Positions 36,175 to 47,600 of a stretch of 64,000 bases of DNA are shown here, one piece after another (within the stretch, counting starts at the first letter, position 1; every line of letters begins with the position of its first letter). A program made the position numbers and the translations under genes. The notes below the pieces were generated by a model. It saw nothing but the letters and a program-made list of their open reading frames with translations. It had not been told where the DNA came from and did no database searches. The DNA comes from Cynocephalus volans (Eukaryota; Chordata; Mammalia; Dermoptera; Cynocephalidae): contig NC_084474.1 of NCBI RefSeq assembly GCF_027409185.1, positions 11,153,382-11,217,381 on the forward strand, written 5' to 3'.

Positions 36175-37664
36175 TCACTTTCAGAGAGGAATCATGGATC
36201 AGCTGGGCACAAACCACCGGCTGTGGCCATGAGCTCATGTGACACTGAGGACATCTTTGCGATTGCTTGCTAGTCATCCCTAATTCATGAAGTGTTCCTC
36301 CTGTCCTTGTGTAAATTCCCCTCTCTAAACCCGTTTTCTCTTTGTCTAGTGACATCAAATAGCACGAAAATATCAAAGACAGATTTTTCTTGAGGTTGGC
36401 GCCTAAGGCTCAAGTCCTAGTGTATGTCAGAGGTTTGATGAAGTCACTTTACAAAGAGTGGATCTATGTCTCTGAACAGGTCTTGAACATGCCACTCAGG
36501 GAAGGCTCTAGCAGGTTCCTGGACACCTTCTCTCCAAGGCATTTATAGCTGCTCATAATGACTGAGAAGCCCAAGAGGTTTTCTGTTTGTTTGTTTCCCT
36601 TTGTTTTCTATTTCTGTTTTGTGGTAGAATTGAAAAAGCCCGCATGGACACATCACCATACCAGGAGAGATTGGCTGTATCACTGAAAATTAATGTATTT
36701 TCAACAATCCTCTCTGGCCTCTGCCTCCCAAGTACAGTTATTAATCAGAGCTGCTACTGGTTATAACTGCTGTTGTTTCACAAACCCACAAGTCTGAAAA
36801 AACAGCCGCTCTGTTACAGTGAGAAAGAAGGCTGTACGGGCAATATGGCCCAGTATTTATTAACTGACCACTCACTCAGACATAATTTTCATACCGAGCT
36901 CCTGGTATGGAGACTGTCTCCCCTTTCCTCCGCCCCACCCCCCATCGACCTGGCCCTGGTTACAGGCACAGGCGGACGAGGCTGAAGACTTCCACCTCTG
37001 TTGAGGAGCAAGAGGCACCTCAGCATTCTGCAGAAGACAGAGCTATGGCTTTCCTTGCCTGGGGCTACACAGTATGGAGCCCAGGAGAAATTTCCAGAAG
37101 CAGGGATTTAGGAGGCTCCCCAGCCACAGCCAAGGCAAGAATCAAAACCTTATCACTAAATCTTCATAGGGACCAGAGAGAAGAGGAATCCAGCTTCTAA
37201 GCAGGACAGAAGGAAGCAAAACTGAAGAGACTCCTGAGTCACAATGTTCATTGGACGTTAAGTAATAGCCATTTATGACCCAAATAGGACTCAAATTCTT
37301 TTTTTTGACTGGCACAGTATATTAAAATTTTCCAATTAAATGCCAATATTAGAAATTGAGATATTTCACATAAAATATCTGGATTCCAGCTTTCCTAGAG
37401 AAGGTAAAAGGAAGCCTGCATCCTAACATGGCAGCACAGGGCGGAGCTGAACGCCTGCCCCACCCCGGCCGTGAGGAGCGCTCCTGCGGCCTCTGTGGTA
37501 GTCACCTGGCCCCGCAGCCATCTGAGCTCCCACCTCCAAGGTTAAATGGCTTCAGCAGTTTTAATACTGTGAGTCGGATAAACTGAAGCAGTTACAGGGG
37601 GAGAAATGAAGTGGACACTCCTGTCCCCGTACGTAAAGACAACGTATTTACATGAAACATAAAA
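36175..37664. other. Unassigned intergenic DNA
   Basis: No gene and no repeat I can name. A small CpG-rich patch lies at 37440-37520. Confidence 0.35.
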
Positions 37665-39870
37665 AAACATTTTTTAAAAATAATTTATTTATTGAATCAA
37701 AATTGATTATATATATTTTGGGGGTTGAACATTGAGATATGTTGATTAAATCAGTATTACTAGCATACATATTGTTACAAATCGTAATTATTCTTTATGC
37801 CCCTTGTCCAACTTCTCCCCTTCCCCCATTCCCTCCCCTTCCCCCCTCTAATTGCCCTAGATTTCTTCTCTCCTTCTGAAAGAATCATGGTTACTCTGTT
37901 AACTTGTCGCCTAGATGATCTGTCCAATGCTGAGAGGTGTGGTCAGGTCCCCCAATATTATCATAGAGCAGATGCTTCTTCTGTCACTCTGAAATGGGTT
38001 TTGTGGAGAGAGACATCCTCTTCTTTTCTTTTCTTTGTCTCTGCTTGTGTGAATGCACTCCAGTGGTTGGCGGACCATCTGTGTGGTGGCTGTGGCGTCT
38101 AGCCGCTTTTGCAGCAGCCATGCTTATTGTGGTGGCTATGGTGGGCCACCCACGTGAGGGTGCTGTTTTTGGCATGCTCCTTGGCACTGGTGGTATGCAT
38201 GGTTGTGGGGTGTGTTTGGTACCCTTCTCCATGCCTCTGGTCCCAGGCAGAGCCCAAGGCACTGGCACCATGTGCCTGGTTGTGGGAGGGGTGTCCACTC
38301 CCCTTCTCCATGTCCTGGGTCCCTGGGTGGGCCCTGAGGTACAGGCGCAGTGTGCCTCGTTGTGGGAGAGAGGTCCATTCCCCTTCTCCTTGCCTCAGGT
38401 CCTCGGGCAGGCCCCAAGGTGCTGGCGTGGTGTGCCTGGTTGTGGGAGGGTGGTCTGGTCCCCTTCTCCATGCCCCGGGTCCCCAGGTGGGCTCCAAGGT
38501 GTTGGCATGTTGTGCCTGGTTGTGGGAGAGAGGTCCATTCCCCTTCTCCTTGCCTTAGGTCCCTGGGCAGGCCCCAAGGTCCTGGTGTGGTGTGCCTGGC
38601 TGTGGGAGGGTTGTTCAGTCCCCTTCTCCATGCCCTGGGACCATGGGCAGGCCCTGAGGTGCTGGCTTGGTGTGCCTGGTTTTGGGAGAGAGGTCCAGTC
38701 CCATTCTCCATGCCTCAGGTCCCTGGGAGGGTCCTGAAGCACTGGCACAGTGTGCCTGGTTGTGGGAGAGAGGACCATTCCCCTTCTCCTTGCCCCAGTT
38801 CCCTGGGTGGACTCTGAGTTGCTGGCATGTTGTGACTGGTTGTGGGAGAGAGGTCCAGTCCCCCACTCCATACCCTGGGTCCCTGGGTGGGCCCCAAGGT
38901 GCTGATTCAATGTGCCTGATTGTGGGAGGGTGGTCCATTCCCCTTCTCCTTGCCTCGGGTCCCTGGGCAGGCCCCAAGGTGCTGGCATGGTGTGCCTGTT
39001 TGTGGGAGGGGGTCCAGTCCCCTTCTCCATGCTTCAGGTCCCCAGGCTGGCCCCGAGGCACTGGTGCAGTTTGTCTGGAAGTGGGAGTGGGGTCCGGTCC
39101 CCAGATCCAAGCCTCCAGTTCCCAAGCAGGCCCCAAGGTGCTGGTGGTGTGCCTGGGCCGGAACTAATTTTTTGTTCTTGGCCCCTAACATGGGGGAACT
39201 TCCTGTGGGAACCAGTGCTTGAGCTGTGTGGTTGTTTAAATTGCTACTTTGCTGCTGTTTCCCTAGGGAAGGCTTTTTGTGCAACTCAGGGTTTAATGGT
39301 TGACCTTATAGGCACTTCCGGCTCTCCAGAGACCCGGTGGATCTGTGTTCTGTAGGATCTCTGATCTGGACCTGAGTCTTTTCATCAAACTGCACCCCAC
39401 GCAATTCTGCATTCCCGACCAGTCTCCTGTGAGTGGCCCTGTGCTGATTGGAGGGCAGATTGGCTGTCCTTGCTGTGCCCCAGTGTTCCCCTGGTGGGCA
39501 CGTCTCCCCCACTGCCCGTGCTGCAAACACTTCCCATGGGACGGGCCATGCGCTGCTCCCTTGCGATGACTCACCAGCTTCTGAGTGGCTCTCTTTTTTC
39601 ATTTGTTCTGGCTCTTCACTCCTGAGTGGGTCCCCATGAACCCTATTAGTGGTCTTGCTGTCCTGGGGGCTGCCAAGGCCCTCTTCTCTCCTGCTACCTC
39701 CGAGTAACTCCATCTGAAGGGCACAGCTGCAGCTCCCGCCGGCTCCTGCTCCATGCGCTGATCAGCTCCAGCCTTAAAGCAGCCGCGGCCCAAAATGCTC
39801 AGAGCAGCTTTTTCTTTCTCTCATCGTACTTTCTCCTGCCTTCATGAACTCCGTAGGTGCTCAGTAGTGT
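37665..39870 (-). mobile_element. L1-derived composite element with internal VNTR
   Basis: Minus-strand order: 5'UTR-like part (39870-39160), 80-bp VNTR (39155-38190), about 200 bp unassigned (38190-37990), a scrap of ORF2 endonuclease (about 37965-37885, CTCAGCATTGGACAGATCAT), an L1 3'UTR with purine tract and tail (37885-37665). The 5' part is alignable by eye with the 5'UTR of the minus-strand L1 at 11160-11590 (AACTTCCTGTGGGAAC, CTTCCCATKGRRCRGGCC, ACTCACCARCYTCTGAGTG). ORF1 and nearly all of ORF2 are absent. It may be a non-autonomous retroposon or a multiply deleted L1. The 5' end and target duplication are not resolved; a SINE lies at its 5' side. Confidence 0.65.
38190..39155. repeat. 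VNTR, 80-bp unit, about 12 copies
   Basis: The motif TGTGCCTGGT recurs at 38271, 38351, 38431, 38511, 38591, 38671, 38751, 38831, 38911 and 38991, exactly 80 apart, then slips by one base. Two subtypes: CCATTCCCCTTCTCCTTGCC (A) and CCAGTCCCCTTCTCCATGCC (B), in the order B A B A B B A B A B B. It lacks stop codons in several frames, which creates long false open frames on both strands. Confidence 0.95.
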
Positions 39871-39876
39871 TTCAAC

Positions 39877-39972
39877 TTTTTTTTTTTGGTGGCTGACTGG
39901 TCCAGGGATCAAACCCTGGCCCCTGGCATTATCAGCACCATGCTGTAACCAGCTGAGCTAATCAGCCATCCC
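39877..39972 (-). mobile_element. tRNA-Ile-like SINE (CYN type)
   Basis: The minus strand reads GGCTGATTAGCTCAGCTGG (A box) and AGGGTTTGATCCCTGG (B box), then an A tail. No clear target duplication. Confidence 0.8.
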
Positions 39973-40069
39973 TTAATATTTTTTTGTAAATCATTGTCTG
40001 CTTTTCATTATGAGTGAAAATGTGCTCTTTAATCTTGTTCGTTGGATTATAAGATAATGGTTTATTCTT

Positions 40070-40235
40070 TTCTTATTACACAAAGCACCTACTGTGAGTC
40101 AGGCACTATTCTAGGCTCTAGAAATGCTTCAGAAGTCAGTCTCTTCCCTTCAAACCTTACTTATTGTGGAGAGATAAGAAACAAACAAATATCATTACTG
40201 CTTAGATTGATAAATAATATGAAGTAAATTAAGCA
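40070..40235 (-). mobile_element. L2 fragment
   Basis: CACCTACTGTGAGTCAGGCA, CTATTCTAGGCTCTAG, then GAAACAAACAAATATCATTA: reversed L2. Confidence 0.6.
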
Positions 40236-41151
40236 AGGAAATGTGGGGGGAGGCTACTTTAGATAGGGTTAGATTTTCTAATCAATTACCCATTTTTTTC
40301 AACATGTAGAAAGTGATGACACATACACCCCCTACCCCCACATGTAAGCACACTTCCTGCCTTCCAGGAGCTCTCAAGAGCCAGCTTCAGTAACTGCATC
40401 TTGCCTTTCACAGCACAGGACACGCATTAGAAAGTGAAGTGTAAGGACGCTAATCATTCAGACAGTTCAGAGCCTAACCCGGTTGTCTGCCTAATCCCTT
40501 AAGTGCCTGGCTGAGCACAGCCCACCTAGTGGATCCAGCTCTAAACAGTCTGGAGGAAACATTGTTAACCTCCTGGCTTGCTGCTTGGACAATGAGGTCA
40601 CTTCTCTGATGTGTGGATGTTACTTTACTAAGTACCATGAGTGTTTTACCCTGCTCACCTTTCAATCGGCTTATTTTCCATGTGAGAAAATTTTCTCTAT
40701 GGCAACAAATTCAAAGTTTCTTTATTCATTCCCCACTATGTCAAAATTAACACAATGAGAAAATGAGTATATGTGGTAAAATAAACATCATTTTAACTGG
40801 AGATATGTTTAATCAATCTTTGTGGATTAAAAAATATATATACAGCATTGAATATATTTCTGAGGCAAACTAGTCATCTATGAAAATGTTTAAAATCTAA
40901 TTTCATAGCATTACATCTGAAATAATATACTTTATTGAGTCCATACTAATCATGAAACCCCTTTAGGCTATTTTCTGTGTTTAAGCAAAATATGTCTCCT
41001 CCACAAGTTCTTATCTGTCATTCAATAGCCTCTTCACTTTTATAAAAATAGCTCTCAGCTCTCTACATAATTATAAGCAAAAACTACTTCTTTTTTTTAA
41101 ATGCAGTAAATATCGTAATTACCATAAGTACAACTAACTAAAAACATAGTA

Positions 41152-41206
41152 TTCTCATTCGTTATTACATAGCATTAATTCTTCTCATTCGTTATTACAT
41201 AGCATT
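41152..41206. repeat. Short tandem duplication, 30-bp unit
   Basis: A 25-bp string starting TTCTCATTCGTTATTACATA occurs at 41152-41176 and 41182-41206 without mismatch. Confidence 0.9.
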
Positions 41207-41585
41207 GCAGAATTCCATTTCCCCCCAGGTTTTTAAAACATAATTACTTTTAAATCTTTGCCCACAGGCCAAAACAAATAAAACCAAAAATGTAGCTTCA
41301 TAATATTCCTGAAGCCAAAGGGCATTTCTGAACTTGCTCTTCTGATGGACAAAGAAGTATGTGTGTTTACACGCACAGACAGACACAGAACACTCAGTTA
41401 TGGACGAGCCCAAAGGTGCGTATGATACAGAGATAATGTGTCTTCAGGACACCAACACGAACAGTTGGAAGGTGATAAAAAGTCAATGATTCTACTGTCT
41501 GTGATTAACAAGCAACTAACGCTTTGTCTACTCTTTAAAAGGATGAGGGTTTTCCATTGCTCTGTTGTAAGTTTCTGACTTTTTA

Positions 41586-41698
41586 CTTTTTGTTTTGTTT
41601 TGTTTTGTTTTGGCAGCTGGTGGGTATGGGGATCAGAACCCTTGACCTTGGCGGTACCGACACCACACTCTAACCAACTAAACTAACGGGCCAGCCCC
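41586..41698 (-). mobile_element. tRNA-Ile-like SINE (CYN type)
   Basis: Minus strand: GGCCCGTTAGTTTAGTTGG, then AAGGGTTCTGATCCCC, tail (CAAAA)n. Imperfect flanking repeats CTGACTTTTTACT / CTGATTTTTTCAC. Confidence 0.85.
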
Positions 41699-44313
41699 TG
41701 ATTTTTTCACTGTTGTTTTTAAATTAAAATAATTGAACATATCAGGGTATTTTGTCACATTCTAAGCAGCATCTGGGCAACCCATACATTACTCTCACTC
41801 CCTGACGTACATCTCCCCAGTCCAAGAACAGCAGGACTTTTAAAAATTTAAGACAGCGATACCATATGTTCGAACTTTGAAAGATAGAAATTGTCTCAGG
41901 ATCCTAATTATCAATTCATAAAATTAATATTTATATACACACATACACAGTAATCATATTCTAATAGCATAACCTCTGCCACAAATATCTTTAATTAAAA
42001 CAAACACAGATTTTTCATATTTCAGTTTTAATAAAATTCACATTTCAAATTAATGCAAATAAATATTACAAATTCTGAATTAATGAATTTAAATATTATT
42101 AAATAAGAATTATAAAAGTGGACTTCATACATAATTATTTAACAAGCATATTAATAAAAGTTATATACAAAAAAGTCATCCCTTCCCACTAGTACTCTCA
42201 GACATAATTTACACAATTAAATGTTTAATAGGGAATTTTAACCATATAAGAAAATAATATATCTAGCAAAAATAAAGTAAAATAGCATAATTTTGAATAT
42301 TCTATTTGCAATATGTGATTTAAACCATTTTTAAAAATTACAAATTACTGTATATACAAAGATAAACCAAGAAAACCTCCATTCTATGGTAGGACACAGC
42401 TAATTAGTTATTTTGGGGAACTCTTTTATATTACTCATGTTAATATCCACAAAACTAGATGCTTCATCTCTTTTACATTTAGTCTGATTCCAGGCACTTT
42501 TTTCTTCAGTTAGACTTGCATTCTTAAGAAATGTCTGTAGGGGGAGGGAGGCGAGAAGAAAAATGTTTATGACCTGGTTTTTACCATACTTAAAAATATG
42601 TATAGTTTTAATAGCTATATTTTGCCTAATTTTGCTTAAAGGATTTGTGGACTCTTCATTTACAGTCTACTCTTAAAAATGCACACTAATGTGTTTGTGG
42701 AACAAGAGTAAGGTTAACCAATACTTTTGGGGATATAAAATGATTTCCCTATTAAACTTTTACGATATATAAACATGCCAAAAAATGAACTTGACATCAC
42801 CTAAATAACTCATAAGATATTCTTAAAATTTATTAATCTGTAATATTGTGATTGTAATATCTTGTTAAATAATGACAAACAGATACTATCACAGAAAACT
42901 ACAAAAGAAATCACTAAATCTCTAAACTCTACAATTTTAAAGAGACATATTTATTAGTTTTGTCTTTTATGGATCTAGTCTCAGAGGAATGTAAGTTTAC
43001 ATACAATATTTTAAATTACAATACAGTACTTGTTTGGGGAAACTTTTCCAGTTATGTTGTTCGCTGGACTTCACATAAATTTATTCATTTACATAAAATA
43101 TATTTTAAAACAACAAAAAAGACAAATACAGCTTTATATAGGTCATTTCAATAGCCAAATACATTTTCTTGATTTATTCATGCTTTGTTTGCATTACTGC
43201 ATTATTAAATAGTATTGAGACAGGTTGAGAATAATTGATTCAGGTATCTTGCCACTGAATACTGAAATGATCTAGCATATTTTCTTAATCTAAAAAAAGG
43301 GAGAACTTTTAATTTAGCAACTGTAAATATGCAGAACTAGCAGTTCTAATTATTATCATTAATTTGTAATAATAGCTTTTAAAATAAGAACAAGGATTGT
43401 CTCAGTAATTGTCACGACAAACCTGTGAGACAGTTTAAGTAAATCCTCATGCGGTTATTAGGGATAGACTTAGTTACGCTGGCCAGTTCAAAATATTCAA
43501 GGATCCTTCTAGACTACAGGTGCTCTCTATGACTCTCACTCACACCTTCACAACCTGAGAAACCACAGTTTCCGTAAAGGGACTTGTCCGTGGTGCTGAA
43601 ATGCTGCCCCCCAAAATGTTGACTTTGTACTGCACTGGGAAAGAACTACTAGTTAGAAAAATATCTGCAAAGAAATGAGTATCATCCAGAATTTTATATA
43701 GATTCTACTTTTGTAAATAGATATTACAATGTACATTAAATTTATTTAGGACTATACAAATACTTCATTGCCCTAGAGCTCCTAGGGTAATTTAGCCAGA
43801 ATAAAAATTCTGAAATAGTATTTCACTTTTGTAAAGCAATAGGCTAGAGCAAATGATGATTACATGTTTACTATATTTTTTATTCTTTTCTTTTTCTTCT
43901 ACTTGTCTAGTACCTTCTCTCTGCTCCTTGCCTATACTGTGTAAACCAAAGCGTTAAGATCTGGTTTCATTTTATTATATCTTTTGGCCAGTTAAGGAAA
44001 GACAGACATTCATCTAATATCTACCTATGTAATATTTCTTCACAATAATAAAACAACACCAAATGTCGAAAGATTTTTAAAAATCAAAACTATGCTACCA
44101 TCCTTAAGTGAATCATTGTACAGTATATGCATGTATTGAAACAACACACAGTACCCCACAAAAACAAATAGAAATAAAATAGAAAAAAAATATTTTTAAT
44201 TAAAAATATCACTCAGGACTGATAAGATTGCCAAAAAGCTATTTATTTTACTTAATTAAACCACTGTTGAGGACATTTAAAAAATTAATTCAATAAACCA
44301 GCCTATGCATTTT

Positions 44314-44421
44314 GCTGGCTGCTGGCTCACTTGGGAGAGTATGGTGTTGATAACACAAAGGTCAAGTGTTCAGATCCCCATATCGGCCAGCCACCAAATA
44401 ACCAAAAACAAACAAACAAGA
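44314..44421 (+). mobile_element. tRNA-Ile-like SINE (CYN type), antisense to ALKAL1 3' side
   Basis: GCTGGCTCACTTGGGAGAG, GTGTTCAGATCCCC, tail (CAAA)n. Target duplication CAGCCTATGCATTT / CAGTCTGTGCATTT (two changes). It lies 180 bp beyond the ALKAL1 stop codon, so it may sit in the 3'UTR. Confidence 0.85.
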
Positions 44422-44600
44422 ACAGTCTGTGCATTTAGACCAAGTTTTAACATTATGTGAAAAATCTACAGATTAAATTCACTAGGTATTGCTAAGATTA
44501 GCTTCCTGGCTTCTTACATTGTTCAAAATGTTCTTAAGAAAGAAAGACTATTAAACAGGATAAGAAAAATTAATAAGTACATACCCATAGGGTAGGTTTT

Positions 44601-44665
44601 CTAAGTCTGCGAGCACACTGGACTCACTGCTAACCTTGTTAGCAATCTAGCACATCTTTTGTAAT
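44601..44665 (-). CDS. ALKAL1: ALKAL1 exon 4 coding part, last two cysteines and stop
   Basis: The acceptor is GTTTTTCCTAG. The first two bases complete Tyr109; the exon then reads [20 protein letters not shown] and stop TAG (complement of 44601-44603). It carries Cys113 and Cys126. Intron 3 before it is 1041 bp. The 3'UTR continues below 44601. A possible poly(A) signal (AATAAA on the minus strand) lies at 44242-44247, just past a SINE; this is weak evidence. Confidence 0.94.
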
Positions 44666-47600
44666 CTAGGAAAAACATTAAAGGTGAATTATGTACACAC
44701 TTACTATAAATGTGAGGAAAATCATGTTAATTATTGCTACTAATTCATATAACAATAGCTATAATTTAATAAGCACCCAATATATCAATTGCAGAACATG
44801 GATTTTCTCATTAATTCTCTTAAAAACACAATCAAGAAGGTGCTATATTCACTTTAGAGATAATAAAGCCTCAAAATTTAAATCGTCTCATAGCTAGTAA
44901 GCTGTTTGATCCCAAAGCCTGCACTTTCTCTGCCATGCTGTGCTAACAGTTCGTCATTTTGCCTTGAATTCAATGCAATTAATTTCCCCTAGTTATTAAA
45001 TACAAGTTGTTTTTGAGAAAATGAGAACAAATCTGACTCAACATCTTGAGTAAAATTAAATATTCCTTAAGATGAGCAATATAGTTAAAAAGAAACAAAA
45101 TGTTTAAGATTCATTTTCTTTAAAAGGCAAGTATAGGCTTAAAAAGGAATTTAAAAACAGCCAACTGACTTACCACACATAATCATAATTTGGGTATTTT
45201 AAATAATAACACTTAAATAGTAAGTTTGAAATTATATTAACTTTGGTAACTAAAGTATTCAAAAGAATGCATTAGAGCTACCATTGTATGGAAAAATCAA
45301 GTACCCAGTGTATAAGTGATGCATCATAAAAAAATATTTACTTTAAAATAACTATTGAAGAAATTTTGACTTATGCTTCATAGTCATTATTTTTTCATTT
45401 ATATAAGAGAGCAACTTATTTATGCCAAGGAATTTGAATAATGATAAAAATCTTGACAAAGATGTTGGTCTTTAAGGAAATCTGGCTATTTTCAGATTTG
45501 GATATAGTCCTACTTAGAATGTGCTTTCATTCCTTATAGTTTCAACAGCACACACAAATCTTAAGTACTGTCAGTGTTATAAATAGCATCTCATACAATG
45601 TTTAGTCTAACATTTCCCATCTGCAGACAGCTGAAGTTTAAAATTACATGCAATTATTGTTAAAGATTTTTTTAAAAAAACCCACAAAACTGCCCAAGCT
45701 ACTTACAAGCTGGCGTTGAGCAATCCCTGGTATTGTAATAGAGTCGATGGAAATGTTTGCTACATTCAGCTGAAAATGTGACTGGCCCTAGTGAACAGGA
45801 AAAAAATGCTTATTATAAACACAGGCGTGTTTTCCAAACAAATTTGCTGGCACTTTATGGACGAAGATAATATAACTGCAGTTTACATCCTTCCATGCCC
45901 TTAAAAGAACTTGCCGAGCACTCTTCCCCTCCCCCAGACTCTGCGGGAGGCGGGAGGCGGGAGTTGTGATCTCTGAAAAATAATCTAAATTCATTCCACA
46001 TTCTCAACACCTCACATAATGGAAGCTTCATTTTCACCAGAACTTTTTAGAATAACTAGGAGTGAAAAGCTCTAGACTGAAAAAAAATCTGTAGAGAGCA
46101 AATCAAGTGGATGTGAAGAATAAAAAATAAATATTCTTGGTTTTTTACTTTCTGTTCCCCAGTTTTTTATTTAATAGGAAGTATTGTTTATATGCAAAGA
46201 CATTTATTCCATTTTCTCGTTACAGTAATTTGTGTCCTATTTGTGTCAAGGACTATTGTAAAGTGGGCAGGAGCGACTTCCTTTATCTCTCCCCATAAAC
46301 CCCAGGTAGCCCCCATCAAAACTTCTATCCTTCCACTTGGAGCTGCTGTCTATGGAAATGGTAGAAGTAGGAGAGGCCACAGTCACGCTCACAGGTGCCT
46401 TCACTTCCTTGTGACGCAGGTGGACCTCACCTGATCTTCATGACCATCATTTTGAAGTGAATTAACAAATATGTTCCTTGGATTTGATTAAGTGGGAAAA
46501 TCACATCTTTCCCACATTATAGGCCTGAGATGTAAAACAATAAAAGATAGCTGGGATGATTGGGAACAGAGCAGCAACAGTAAATATAGCAATAGTAAAT
46601 ACAGGGGTGCACTGTTCAGAATAATTTAATGATTTCCTAGAACTTGGGGCATAGGATGATTTGTGATTAATCCACAAATTTGATATGAAGAACAAAACAG
46701 TGTCATGAGAGAGTCTTTTACTTGTGTTTAAGATGTGGCATATGAAAGTCTGTCTCTCCCTTGTTCGAAAAACCTCTATTTCCCTGACTGGCTGGGGAGC
46801 GCAGTTTAAATTCCTCAGCATGCCACTTAAGATTGTTCATCAAAGAAATGTCAAATGTCCAAGGGGATACATGTACAAAACACATGTACAGGTATCAAAA
46901 CATCACACTGTATCCCATAAATATGTACGATTTTTACATATCAATTAGAAATAAATTTTTTAAACTTTTTTTAAAAGGTCTCCACTAAAGCACATAAAGG
47001 AATTTCAGAACATTGGTGATGAGAGAGAGAGACAGAGAGAGAAGTCGATCCAAAACCCTTCCATAGAGAACAACAGAGACCACACACAGCAGATCGGGTG
47101 TCAGAATGATATCAGATTTCTCATAGAAACATTGAAAGCTACAAGAATGACTTATATCTTCAAAACTCTGACAGAAAGTAAATTTGAACATAAAATTTCA
47201 CAACTAGCCAAATTGTGATTCAAGTGCTAGACTAAAATAAAGACATTTTCAGACAAAAAAAAAAAAAAAAAAAAGATTGTTGACAGCCTGCCTTTCTAGA
47301 TGTATATTTGCCCAACGGTCACACACATCCCTACCTAAATTCACCCACAGTCTGTCCACATCATCTGCCCGTCCCTCCCCAAACCTCACCCTGTGCCAGC
47401 ACGCCCTGCTCAATGGAAGCCTTCTCACCAGAATGCCTCTCTCATCCTGGGAAAACCTTATTCATTCCTTAAAGCCTAACTTAAATATTACATCCACTAC
47501 AAGCTTTATTTATTGGCCAAGTTACTCACTTCCTGTGTATCCCTAAAACTTGGTTTGTACTTTTATTACTTATCAAGATCTGGCTTACATTACAGTTAAC

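Larger units (their letters stand above)
40240..44310. other. AT-rich intergenic DNA downstream of ALKAL1
   Basis: Except for the SINE at 41.6 kb and a short duplication at 41.15 kb, no gene or repeat is recognised. 41.7-43.4 kb is very AT-rich. Confidence 0.4.

Noticed and set aside
38190-39155. CRISPR-like array
   Set aside because: Continuous tandem repeat without spacers in a mammalian genome.
37994-39355. Long open frames on both strands across the VNTR (up to 247 codons)
   Set aside because: 80 bp is not a multiple of three and the unit lacks stops, so several frames stay open at once by repetition. No conserved protein feature.
37640-39855. CATGAA at both ends as target duplication of the composite
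   Set aside because: Only six to seven bases agree and they do not abut the tail.
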